The notes beneath the pieces are model-generated. The model was not told where the DNA came from. It searched no databases and saw nothing but the letters and a program-made list of their open reading frames with translations. This document shows positions 9,646-21,725 of a stretch of DNA of 64,000 nucleotides, in pieces. The DNA is taken from assembly GCA_020086605.1 (NCBI GenBank), contig JACBWW010000083.1:62001-126000 (forward strand), written 5' to 3'. This stretch comes from Lanius collurio (taxonomy: Eukaryota > Chordata > Aves > Passeriformes > Laniidae). Within the stretch, counting starts at the first letter, position 1, and each line of letters begins with the position of its first letter. Both the position numbers and the translations under genes were made by a program.

Positions 9646-12600
9646 TTTTTCTGGGAAAGTTTCTTGTTCACGTCCCAGTTCCTTGCTCACACCAGAAAAC
9701 ACTTGAAGTGTTTTAAGCAGTGTTTTCTTCCTGACATGCACATGAAATTACTGTAATAGATTTGCATTTTCTCCTCCAATCCCTTTTATACCTGTTATTA
9801 CTTGTCTCACAGTAGCACTGGTAAACAACAGAGCAGTGTGGGATAGGTGTGATATCTCCTGTAATGACTGCACTCCCACACAAGTCATTTTAGGGTGTGC
9901 AAAACTTGTTCCCCTTATTACTTCATCTAAATCAATACTGTAATCTGTTTTGGATGAGAGACGAAGGGCATAATCCTGGTTATTGTACTGTGTGGGGAAT
10001 TTATCCAGTGATTTAATAAATATCACACAAAATTAAATTTAATGCAAAGGTAGAATTCAAACTTGACATTGTTATTGAATATATACCTCCATGTCAAGTA
10101 GAATGAGATTTGTCTGGAAGAGAAGAAAATAGGAGCCAGCTCTGTGGACAGTGAGAATTTGGGGTTAGCATTTCAGAGAGGCACAGATGCCTTATTCAGC
10201 TCCTGACTGGGCCTTTGAAAGACTCCAGAGAATCTCTGGATCTCTCTCTCTGTGGAGAAACTAGGAAAGGTTTATTTTGGTTTTTTTGGGTCAAAGTAAA
10301 TGAATTGCAATCAAGAAATCATATCTGCCATAGTTGTACTGTGACTTGTATGGAAACTGCCAAGTGCTCCTCTGATCTCTGTTTCAAAGAATGGGGAGTT
10401 ACAGCAACAATTGCATTAATTCAGACATATTATGTATAATTATGGCATGCATAGGAGGTGAGACAAAGATATTATCCCTACTTCACAATGAATGTGAGTC
10501 ATAAAATGATCATGAATGCCAAATTTGTACTGAAACAACTGGGAATTTGTTATCCATGAATGTTCCATGTCTGAACCTGGCTTTGTTGCTGAGCAAGGAA
10601 AGGAAAACTGTGGAGTATCCAAAATATCTCACATTGTAGATCAGCAGTCATGGATGAACTGGCCATTGTGGAGCAGGTGAAATGTTCTGTCTGTAGATTT
10701 ACTGTGCCATCACTGCAGGTATTTCACTGGCCTAGGAGGAGACTCCCTGCAGAAGTCTCTGTTAACACAAGATTTCTGTGGGAAAATGCTCACTGCCCTT
10801 TATCTAACCACTGAGGGAATTAATTACAGGTAACTTCATTACATTTGTGATGTATGGTTTAGTAGAGAATCCTAGCTTTTATTTCTGTTTGTTTGATTTT
10901 AAAGAAACCTTGAAAGTGCATCTTAAACACCACATTTCTCATCATGGTTAATCCACTACTTGCTCCAGCTGCCACTGGCCAAAATTTGGCTTCTGTGGCT
11001 GATAGCAAACAAAAAAGAAATGTCTACTCTGAGTCAGAATTAAGAGGAAATAATTTTGAAGAAATAAGGTTTTGGAAGTGAATCTTCAGAGGTTCTCATG
11101 TTTTCCTAGTGAAGCCTGAATAGGAATCTTTTTTCAGAGGCCAACAAGTGGGTCAGTGGCCTGGGCTGGCCCAGTCAGGTCACCCAGGATGCCTTGAGGG
11201 AAAATATCAGGTTTGGTGTCAATATTACACGAAGAACAGATGTATTTTTAGGATCTCTCTCCATGTTAATTACATTAATTCTATCTTCTTTGTGGTTTTA
11301 TTCTAAAATATTTTCTTTTTTAAATAAGTCATTCTAAGGGCAATTCTTTCCAGGCTCGCTGTGTATTACATAACATTTTATAGGTTTGGCTTTTACAGTT
11401 CCAATCTGAGCTTGGGCTGCTCTGAAGGAAAAACAAATTTCTGGCCTTGTCTTGGGCAGTCTCCTGTCCCTCTTTCCTGCTCAGCTGTACATGTTTGATG
11501 CCTCTTAATCTGTCATTACAGCTCATGGAATTTGACACTTCCTTAATCTGTCCTCGAAATAAATTTATTTTTCTTAGTTTTTACTTTTACCTCAAAAGCT
11601 CCTGTAATTTTTTTTTTTGCCTAAATTTGTAAATTAGCTTTGTAGTGGAAAACACCCCCAACAATGTTTTGTTTCCTTGATTGAGCAGGATCAGGAGGGA
11701 CAAGGGGAGGGGACAACAAGGGCTGTGTTCCACTGAAGTGACAAATGCAAATCCTTCTGTTACCTGGGATTAAAAAGGGCTCCCCTGAAGGGTAACTCGA
11801 GCAGTGGCTGCATTACAGTGTCGAGTGCAAAACCTTTAATGGAGAGAAATTGCCTCAACTAATCTATTTGTCAGTAGGGAGGGGAAGTAGAAAACTATAT
11901 ATAACTCAGAAGCTGAAAGGTTTTGCCCTTCTCCAAAAGAATAAAATAATATAGCACTGAATAATGGGTTTGATTCCAGTTTTAAATTAGAAATCCAATT
12001 TGTTCTTATGAGCTCCCTACTCCATTTCTTACTACTCTCTCAATTCCTCTGGGTGACATTGGGAGATAAAGCAGAATTTACAAGATTGAAATAGGTAAAT
12101 TTTTCTTAAAGGTAGACTGAAACATGTCCAGAATGATGTATTATAAATCGTATTGCATTTATTAATAAATGCCAAGTATTCCCAGATAAGATAATTTTTG
12201 TGCTTAGAGATGTGTTAAATGTGGATGCCAAATCAATTCTTTTCATAATTAGTGTTACCTGTTGTAGGAGCTGAAAAATGGCATTTTTAAGCTCTCTGAA
12301 TACAGTATTGTGTTATGACCACATGAACACAGGCAGAGGAAACAGAATTGGCAGGGGAAAAAGGGCTCTTAAAATAAGTGATTTATATCATTTGGAACCA
12401 CTCTCAGAAAATGGTCTCCTATAGAAGTGCTTTTTAATAATTTATCTCTGTATAAATTGGGATTTGTCTGCTGCGTTGCGTGCTCGTGGTGCCCTGGGGT
12501 GGGAGGGATGAAATGAGTCAGGGCACTACTCAGGTTATGACAAACTGTGCCAAATGGCACTTCCACAGTTTAACTTTAATGAAGTAGAGATCTTCCCAAT

Positions 12601-14248
12601 AGTGAGGTAAGTAATATTTATTACCTTCTTTTGAAATTATTTTTTAAAGGAAAACAATAGAGAAGGGAGCCCAGGTTTCCATCTGCCTGTTCTGAAAATG
12701 CCATTTGCATTCAGAGAACTGTAAACTTGGATGGAAGCTGAAAAGTCAAGTGCAAAGAGTGGAGACTGACATCAAAACACAATTGGTACAGAAACATTTA
12801 TTGCCTCTATGAAAAAGAAAGTATTTACAGGGAATATTCTAGAGGAATTGTGTTTTTTAAGTTTTGCATTCAGTGCTCTCCTGCAGTCCTTCATTACTTG
12901 CTATCTGTAAATCACATTCTTGCATTTGGTAACACAAATTAAATGGATTCCCTTTTCTCTCCTGCCTTGTACAACCTTCCCCTTCTTCTCATTGTCTAAA
13001 ATTTCCAATTTGAAAAAACATCATTTCAAAATGTGAATTGTATGAAGATGTAATTGAGTCTGCACCACTTCTTATCACAGACTTCACCATTTATTATGGC
13101 TTCAGTGTTTTCCATTGTTGTACAGAGCACACTGCTACAGGGACAGCAGTGAGAACACGGGGCCAGTGACAGGAGCACAGCCAGGGGGGTCCCTGTAAGC
13201 ATTGTCCAGGTACCAGCCACCAGTTCTTGAGGCATTTCCAGAGCCAGAGCTGAGTTTCTGTAAATTTCTGGGGAAAAATAAAATGTTTCAATTTAAATAT
13301 TTCCTTCCCTGCATAGGAAACTGCTTTGCTGTTAATGTGCAGGAATTGTCACTGAAGGGTATTCCAGGTGATGCAGAGCAGCATTCAATGACAGAACACA
13401 CATTTAATCTTCCAGAGGACAAAGTCTGCTCTGTACATGAAATTGCAGAATGTTATAGCTCAACAGGATATTAGTTTAAAAGCTGAGGTGAATAGAGGGG
13501 TTTGATGAGAACCTCTCCATGTTGTTATTTAAAACCTGCTTTGTCTGGTAGCACAGTCTGTACTCCAGGTACCTGTTCCAGGACTGCAGAGGGAAGGGTG
13601 TCATCCCCAGGGTCAGCAGTGACAGTGCTCTTGGGCAGGGTGTGGAGAAGCTTAGGAGGGAATTCCTGGGTGATTCAGGATCCCTGCAAGGCCAGGGATG
13701 GACAAGTGCAGACAAAATGTGTCTGAGAAGAAATATGTTGGGGCCTTAGCAAAGGCTGTTGATTTTCTTTCTCTTGATGTAAGAATACCTACACTAAATT
13801 TTTTCTCATCTCCTCAAAACTGATAAGTAAGCAAAGCACTCCAACAAAAGCTGTGTGGTTCAGGAGCTTGGCAAGTGTGATGTACTCCCCTCGTAGCCAG
13901 CAGGAGTGTGAGGGGCTTCTCTGGGGGGCACAAAAGAGCCAGAACCTCCTGCCTGTTTCCCCAAGCACCGAGTCAAACCCCAGGCTGAGCATCACTCAGG
14001 GGGATCAGCAGCTCCTGGCAGCATTCCTGTGGCCTTTCCAAAGGCTTCCTGTGCCCCTCTGCCCCCTGAGATCAGCCTGCAGGCTGGCACAGAGGGGCAC
14101 ACACGTGCCATAGGAGAGAGACTTCACTGATGAAAGGCTCCTCTTTTCAAGGTAGGAGTTAATGAAGTCCAACATGCCCAGTTACAATCCTGCATCCTGT
14201 GCCCTCCTGAGTCCCATTTGGCACTCACCAGGAGGATTTGCATTCCTG
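9646..14248. other. non-coding, nothing recognised
   Basis: About 4.6 kb of AT-rich unique-looking sequence with short scattered open frames. The minus-strand frame at 9748-10026 (92 codons) and the overlapping frames at 13026-13291 and 13476-13726 have no family motifs. No tandem arrays were noticed. Confidence 0.55.
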
Positions 14249-14318
14249 GAACCCCAGAACCCCAGAATGGTTTGGGCTGGAAGGGACCTTAAACCTTCCC
14301 CAACCCCTGCCATGGGCA
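14249..14318 (-). mobile_element. CR1 LINE 3' tail fragment, antisense
   Basis: Read on the plus strand it is the reverse complement of the CR1 3' end: a degenerate terminal octamer region (GAACCCCAGAACCCCAGAAT), then GGTTTGGGCTGGAAGGGACC and CCCCAACCCCTGCCATGGGC. Only the last 70 or so bases of CR1 are recognisable. Confidence 0.8.
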
Positions 14319-16436
14319 TTGCATCCTCAGGTATTTCACTGTCTGTTTGGAGAATTTCCCATTCGTGCCTTTGCTCCTGCATAGGAATTGTCCTCTCTGC
14401 CTCACTTTCATCTCATGTGGGTAAATTCTGCTCCTGACATCCCCAATATGACATCCCTGCTAATATCTGCTGTGCTTAGATATGTCCCCAATGGAAATTA
14501 TTGGCCTCTAAGTGCTGGCAATGTTAGCATATTGTTGCTGTAGGCTAAGTGTAATTCTTTTAATCTTGATGGTAATTTCCTGGTTAAATATTTTAAATAA
14601 ATACATTTAAATAAATAACTTTGTACAAGGAATATTAATCATATCACTTTAGCAGCATATTTGGATATTCAGTTATTTCTGACTCTCTAGTTTTTAACTT
14701 TCATGTTTGGAGTCTAATTTGGCAAAGAAGAAGTGCCTTGTTAGCAATCTTGTGTCTTGATCAGCCTGTTTGGTTTCTATGGGTAGCAGTGTACAGAGTG
14801 AAAAATAAGGCAGGGCTTGGAATTTTGGTCTTCTCAGTGGTGATCTCTGGGCACTGAGCGATGAGAGGGGGCTTTCTACTGTGCTCTCCTGTTTCAGAAT
14901 ATTTTAAAACACAAAATTTGGGCAGAAATGCAGGTTTTGTGCCAATGCCTTTCACCTGTTAAAAATGAAGGAGAATTGGTTAGTGTAGCTATTATTTACA
15001 TTCTTGTGTGCTGCAATTGGAGCACAAATGCTTTTATTATATCCAGGATGCTCCTGAAGCAAAGGGAGTTCATCTCAGTTTATGCCAGGATCCACAGAAA
15101 CTTGCTTTGATGATTCTTGGCACACTCACATTAATTTAAGCACCGGTCAAAGAAAACCAAACAGGTTTTAAACAAAGAGCCAGCTCGAGTGGATGATTGT
15201 TTTCTTACAAACAGTGGCATTAATCAGCTTTTAAGTGGTCCTGAGACAATCAAGGGATGGAATCTGATTGTAATTGAGTGTTTGTGTATTTGTGGCCTTG
15301 GCACAGAGGACTCCATCAGGGGTGGCGTGAGGAGTTTTGTGTGAGGGGCTTTCCATTTTACCTTGGGGTTTTTGATGTTAATGCAGATCTGCTGGGATTG
15401 CTTTCCCTGTTCTCTTCATGAACTCCTCATGCTTTTAAGGTTGACCTGCAAAATGTGAAGTCATTCCTGCTTTGAAATATTTCCTATGCAGAAATAGTTT
15501 CTTTATACTCATTTTAGGCTTTTAAGGAGAAAAAATAATAGAAACCCCAGAATTTCCTTGGAAAATTTCTGGATTTTGCTCCTTTGTACCTCACCTTTGA
15601 GTGCCTCTCTGAGGCTGGCTCTGTTTGAGTCCCACCACAGCCCCAGGGTCATGAGGAGCACAGTAAAATCTGTGTTTGCAGAGTCATTTGGGCTGGTTTT
15701 CCTCATTTTAGTGCTGTCCTTATGAAACCTGGTAGAGCCCAGGTTACAACAACTGAGTTAAACTGGGACACCATAGAGATAATTTCTTTTTATGGTACCA
15801 TTGCCCAGATTGGGAACCACTCAACAGTCTAAGGTTTATTTTTTTCACGTAATCAAATGCTAAATTTCCCTGAATGTCACCAAAAAAAAAAAAAAAAAAA
15901 AAGTCTTCCTCCTACTGGAGGAATTAAATGCATACATTGCATATTTTTATACATTTCATAGCATTTTGCTATTTCCTCTGGCTTAATTTTATGTCTTTTT
16001 CATCTTTCTGTCCTATTTTTCTGGTTTCTCTTTTTGCCTTGTGTCTTTGCAATATGTCATTTGAATTTCTAGTACCCTTCCAGTGAGTGTTTCAGAAAAA
16101 CCCTACACTTTGTAAGGCCATAGTGGAAATTCTTAAGAAGTTAATTTTAGAAACCCAGTTTGTTTCAATCAGTTCTGTAGAGATAAAATTTCCTTGGCTC
16201 CATATCTGTTTTACAAACATTCATATACTTGCTTTCACTTACATATATGAACACTTACAGTTTCCAAATAATATTTGTTCTCCTTGCCCCTGTTCCTGCT
16301 ACATGGAAAGGCTGAACCTTCCTCTTTGGGAAAGCCTTTATTCAGGACTGATTCCCAAGCCAGCTAAAAGCTCAGAAGAACAGCAGACCAAAACACACTT
16401 TGAGGGAGAAACAGAACCATGAACCTTTCAGGAGCT
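14319..16436. other. non-coding, nothing recognised
   Basis: AT-rich unique-looking sequence, including AAAT-rich stretches at 14590-14630. No gene-like frame. Confidence 0.55.
15882..15902. repeat. poly(A) tract, 21 A
   Basis: An uninterrupted A homopolymer. Upstream sequence shows no recognised SINE or processed-gene copy, so I do not call it a retroposon tail. Confidence 0.9.
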
Positions 16437-16576
16437 GTGCAGAACAACTGGAGAAGGTGCAGAACAACTGGAGAAGGTGCAGAACAACTGGAGAAGGTGC
16501 AGAACAACTGCAGAAGATGCAGAACAACTGCAGAAGGTGCAGAACAACTGGAGAAGGTGCAGAACAACTGGAGAAG
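16437..16576 (+). repeat. 20-bp minisatellite, exactly seven copies
   Basis: Seven contiguous 20-bp units start at 16437, 16457, 16477, 16497, 16517, 16537 and 16557. The consensus is GTGCAGAACAACTGGAGAAG. Copies 4 and 5 have C in place of G in the CTGGAG part, and copy 5 also starts with A. There are no indels. Each copy carries CAACTG, which fits both the CANNTG E-box and the YAACNG Myb core. Since 20 is not a multiple of three, all three frames stay open across the array and give repetitive peptides; these frames (16364-16733, both strands) are not genes. Confidence 0.97.
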
Positions 16577-19500
16577 GTTTGCACAGCATCTCATCCTGAG
16601 CAGAGGATGCCTCCCAGCAGCAAAATGCTGGCTGCAAGCTCTGTTCTTCAGTTTTCAGTTCAATCGAGGGAAGAAAGCCAATAATGCTGCTTTTTATAAA
16701 ACTTTGGAAGTGGGGAGCAGTGCAGAGAAATGAATTGGAAGAAACATCTCACTTAGGATAAAAACAGGCAGGGAGAGCAGTGGGGAACTCAAAGGAGCTG
16801 TTGAGCCTGAGGGTGGGACAGCTCCAGGAGAGGGGAATGAGGAGAGGCCAAGGGAATCCTGTGCCATTTCTGTCCCACTGGGATTCTCCTGCCAAGGCCA
16901 GTGGGAATCCTGCCAGTGAACAGGATTTGCCCAGCAGGTCCTGTCCAGAGTGAGGCCAGCATGGACAGTGCCAGCCCCAGCAACCCCCCCCAGCCAAGGG
17001 GGGAACAATTTCCACTCCCCAGCAGCACCCTGGGTCATTTCACCTCCTTACTGGGTGGTTTTTGGCAGTGCAAGGGGGCTGTGCCACGCTCTCAGGGCTC
17101 TCCTCCTGCCTGGCACCTGCTCTGCCAGGACCCAGCACCACCAGAGCTCAGAGAGGAACTGTGCTGGATGTGAAACCGGTCATTAATTGTCCTGAAACAG
17201 AGAATTCCAGAAATGCAGGGCTGTAGTGGGGCTGTTTAACAGATTCTGGGTACACCAGCATTAATTAGATGCTCTCATTAGGCTGCTGCCTCTCCCCACA
17301 GTCTGACAGCAGAAATGGTCACATCAAAAACATTTGGATACTGAATTATTTCATTTAAAAAGCAAATGAGTTTTGGTCAAGCACATTTAAACCCAACCAA
17401 ACCATATCTGCAGAAGTGATTTAAAGGCTATATGAAACTTTTGCCATTAATTTTTCATGAGACAGGCAAAGGGGATGAATTATCATCAATTGTTACTTAG
17501 CTGTGTAAGTAACTTGTTACTTACTCAAACTTTTAATTAACTAAACTGTTCTCTTTGGAATTCCTATCGAACAATTTCCTGCAGCAGTATTTTACAGGTG
17601 AAAATCCATGGATTGCTGATTTACTGAATGAGAAATAAAACATGAAGAGAATGACTTGTAAGAAAATTTAAATTTATTGGTTTTTCATTTCACTTGAGCA
17701 TGCTTTTACTTTTGTCTGTGCAATTGCAATTTTTCTTAAAAGCATTACTTGATGAAAAAATTGACATATATACCATCACTTTCTTAAGGTGTGAACTTAT
17801 TTTAAAGAATTTCAGGATTTTCTACATGGAACAAAAAACTACTCAAGCACCGGTTTTAAGGTTTTTATTAAGATATCCAAAAGAAATATTTTAGTAAAAA
17901 TAACACTAATATTAAAAAAAAAAAAAAAAAATCCAGAAGGAAACCCTTGAAAGAACAAAAGCTTGAGGAAGTCCTGTAATACCCCAAAAAGAAGCATTGG
18001 TTTTTTGAAGGGGTGTATCAAAGCATCTCTTCTTGTGAGAACTGGTATTTTCCTCTCTTTTTTTATCATTTGAGATGCATTTCTACTGGATTACATCGTA
18101 TTTCAAATGTAGTTTATATTTCCAAAAGAACCTGAAAATTTTCTCTGAAGTGGCTTTTGAGATCCATCTGAATTTCTCTTGTTCTTGTGACAATCTCAAA
18201 AGAAATGGACTCAAATTGAACAGGGAAATTTCCATCCTATTGCTATAAATTTTATACCCATTTTGTTTCTTAGAGTGATATTAAAAATGGTCAGCATTAT
18301 ATCATTCCAGTAAGAGAAAATGATTCATTTTAGCCCCCAATTCCTGCCTTGCCAATCCAACCCTTCCTCAGTTCCTTTACAAACACACATTAAAGCAGAT
18401 CCAGTTGGATCCTTCAGTGGTTTCCTTTGCAAAGGTCTGACATTTCTTTATGTAATTTAGTTTGGACTGCCTGCAGTTTTTTATCACTTTGTAAATGTCA
18501 GATTTGCAAAATGTATACAGAGATTTATAGAAATGTGAAAAATGTGTGCCATCTAATAATTTTATCACTCTTACTTCAGTCTTGGGCTTTTCCTACTGTC
18601 TGTGTCTCAGCCCTTCTGGTTTTCCCATTTCCCCTTTCATCCTCCCATTTGCTGAATTTGAATTTAATATTCGTGGCATTTTCCCAGGCACCTCTCTTTG
18701 TCACATTTAATTTGAAGCCAGAGGAGCATTTGGGTGAGAAGGAACCTCCAGAGGTCTCCAGGCACAACCTGGACCTGCACTGAAGAATCCATGAGGAGAA
18801 ACACAAGAGCTTTGATTCTTGTGGAAACGATGATTTTTAGCAATAGGGAAATTGAAATTAATCACAATAATCTTGTAATAACGCTGCCTGAAGATTTAAA
18901 ATTGGGGATTAATTGAAATAATTTTTGATATATTACTTAATTTGGAGTTGGAAAGCCAGGCAAATAGGACATGATTATGATAAAGAAATAGTAAATAAAA
19001 CATTGTTCTGTGTCAATTAAAAGACTATGTAACATTCTGAGTTGTAATAATGAACCATAATGCACATGGAGTAACTTTTAAAAATTAGTCTCCAAATTCT
19101 CTCTCTGTACAAACTGAAGAACAGTTAATGGCAACATCAAATATATTTTCTTTTTTTTTTCTCCTTAATGCACTTACCACTTTAATGTCTGAACATTTAT
19201 GCATTTAGAGGTAATATATAACTTTAGTTTCATAGAAAGATGGAGCTTGCACTTCAAGGTGGCATTTTTCAGCAGATAAATATATTTTTGTGCCTGCTTT
19301 ATTATCAAAATGCCTCTTTATCTATTATATACCTGACATGCCATTTGCTGCTGAGTTATTGATAATTGTATAGACATTTTTATAATGACACAGAAAAAAC
19401 CCCACAATTGTGCAGAGTTTGCAAGGGGCTGGTGCAACATAAAACATATGATGAGCTAATGGGTTCAAATTCATCACTGAATTAGTGAGGAAAAAATAAT

Positions 19501-21669
19501 GACAAAGAGACTGGGAAGAAGACAGGACAGTGGAAATGCCATAAAAATAAAACTGTGTTTCTTTTCGTGCTGGAAAGGCTGTGCAGGAAGGAGCACCAAT
19601 TTTCAGATGTTCACATCCTTTGTGTTCGTTTCCCTTTGAGGACTTTGCTCTTCCTGCAGAAGTTTCTCTCTGGCCCCACTCTCTGTTCAGAGATAACTCG
19701 AGTCAGACAGCACAGGGGTGAATTCTGAGCAACAAAATCAGTCCTGGATCCGAAAGGGAAGAGATGGAAAGATGTAAATAGATGTGAGGATGTAAAGGGA
19801 ACAGATGTAAGGGAAATAGAGGGTGGGTGGGCTGTTTTTCTTTCACAACTCACTAAATAGAACCATTCTAAGTGCTGGTATTTGTTTAGCTTTAAAGTAC
19901 GTTGGTTGATGCTTCTGAAATGCCAGTAGATGAAGAATTACTTTAAATATATCAGGAGAGTGGGTTGGACCAAAAAACTGAGTAAAAGCTGGTGCTATCG
20001 GTGTCATGTAAGGAACAGGGTGGATTTTGGTGCTGTGCCTCACCAGCAGACACATTTTCTTCTCCCAGTTGTTACTCACCTCTGTATTTTAATAATTATG
20101 AGTAGGAAGGCAGAAAAAATTTTGATTTTCCTTTTGTACTCTGAGCTTTCAAATTCTTTTTGCCCCAGGCAAAACTTTCCTTGCCTTAGTTTCTGGTTAA
20201 TATACTGTGCTATCAAAACCCCAAAGGATAAAGTGGGGGTCAAGAAATTAAAGCAAACCCAGCTGTTTGTGGGCTCTTCCAGTGCCTCCTGATGTCCTGA
20301 TTGCACTGCCAGCACACCCAGAGCAGTGTGGGGCAGGGACTGAAATCCCACTCCCAGTCCTACACCCAAACTGCAGCCCCAGAGCTGCAAGGAAAGAGCT
20401 GCAGCTGGATTAAACCTTCTTCGAATTCTATTTCAAGTCTACAGCTCTGGAAGTTGAGCAATAATATAATGAGTAATTAAACATATGAATTAAAAGGTGA
20501 ACCTCACACTGTGGGCTGAATCTGTTCAGGTTTTGCAGATCGTTTGAGAGGGAAAGGTCATTTATTAGCAAGCTCTTCTTATTTTTCTCTGCTAGGTTTC
20601 AAAAATTAAATACCAGCCTAAGAAAGAGATAATTTTATAGCTCACTTCCAGAATGAGAACTGCCATTTTCTATTGTATCTGAAGTGATTTCAGTGGTAAC
20701 TGCAATCACACTTATTCATCTCCATAGGCATTTTGCACTGGTTGGAGAGTCTAGAAAAGTGTTTATGTTGATAAGGGAAAATAAATGCCACGTCCTACAA
20801 TTGTGATATTTCATCCAGATAAAATATAATAATGGGAACAATATGGGACAAAAAATATGAAAAACTGCATCTTCATTATGACAATCCTGAGGGTACTAAA
20901 AGAAAAAGAGCTTTTTAAAAACACTGTCTCTCCTGGATTGCTGCAGTGTGTCCTCCTTTACAGTGGCACAGTTTAAGGGTTTGAAAGTTTCATGTGCTTC
21001 CTTAAAACTGCTTTTATTTTTTTCCTCTTTCCTCCCCCCCAGTACTTTTTTTTGCAGGAAAGAAAATAGCCAGAAGGACAAAATGGAGGTATTGTTTCTG
21101 CAGGTCCTGGTTGGTGGGTTTGACCTCCACAGTGTGTTTTTGTAAGGGCATTACAGCCAAATCCCACATATGGGGGGCATTAACCTTTCCCATATCTTTT
21201 CTCAGGGGTTAATTCCTTCAGTGGCACATGGGAGAGCTGTGGAATCCTGGGAATAGCAATGGAAGGATGGAATCTCTCTTCTGTCAATAGAAACCCTGTC
21301 AAAAGTCTCCTTGTGACAGTTCCTTTCTTCTTGGTGCATTTACTGGTAGGTGGGATCTCTGCTACCCTGAAATTCTCTCCTCATATTCACATTCATGCTT
21401 ACTGCAAATACCAGAGGGACACAAGGCATAAGAGGTTCTAATTTTCACCTTTCTATTTATATAAATTAAGGATACTTTTTAATACCAAATTTTGATAAGA
21501 GAAATCCAGCAACAAGGACTTTCTGTGTGTGAAAAGAATTCCTGTACCTTGAAAATGCTCAGTCTCTTACAAAAGTAAAAGTTCCCTATGAATAAATCCC
21601 AGGTTTAGGAAGTGTTGTGACAGCTGAAGTCCAAGTGAATATGATGAGTTTTTATTTTGCTTTAATTTT
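16577..21669. other. non-coding, nothing recognised
   Basis: About 5.1 kb. A GC-rich, stop-poor patch at 16760-17180 gives overlapping open frames on both strands with no motifs. The rest is AT-rich unique sequence. Frames at 18427-18783, 19930-20292 and 20076-20390 have no recognisable domains. Confidence 0.55.
17914..17931. repeat. poly(A) tract, 18 A
   Basis: An uninterrupted A homopolymer in AT-rich sequence. Confidence 0.9.
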
Positions 21670-21725
21670 TGTTATGGATTAACCCCACCTGGCAACAAAG
21701 CCCCAACAGCCTGGCAGGATCTTCT
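21670..21725 (+). mobile_element. possible LTR 5' edge
   Basis: The start TGTTATGGATTAACCCCACC followed by GGCAACAAAGCCCCA resembles the 5' edge of an avian LTR family that I remember as beginning TGTTATGGTTTAACCCCAGC. Only the first 40-50 bases look similar. I found no 3' LTR edge, TATA box or target duplication. Confidence 0.3.

Noticed and set aside
16364..16733. Cys/Ser/Leu-rich and Asn/Arg-rich repetitive frames on both strands
   Set aside because: The 20-bp tandem repeat is open in every frame, so the repetitive peptides are artefacts.
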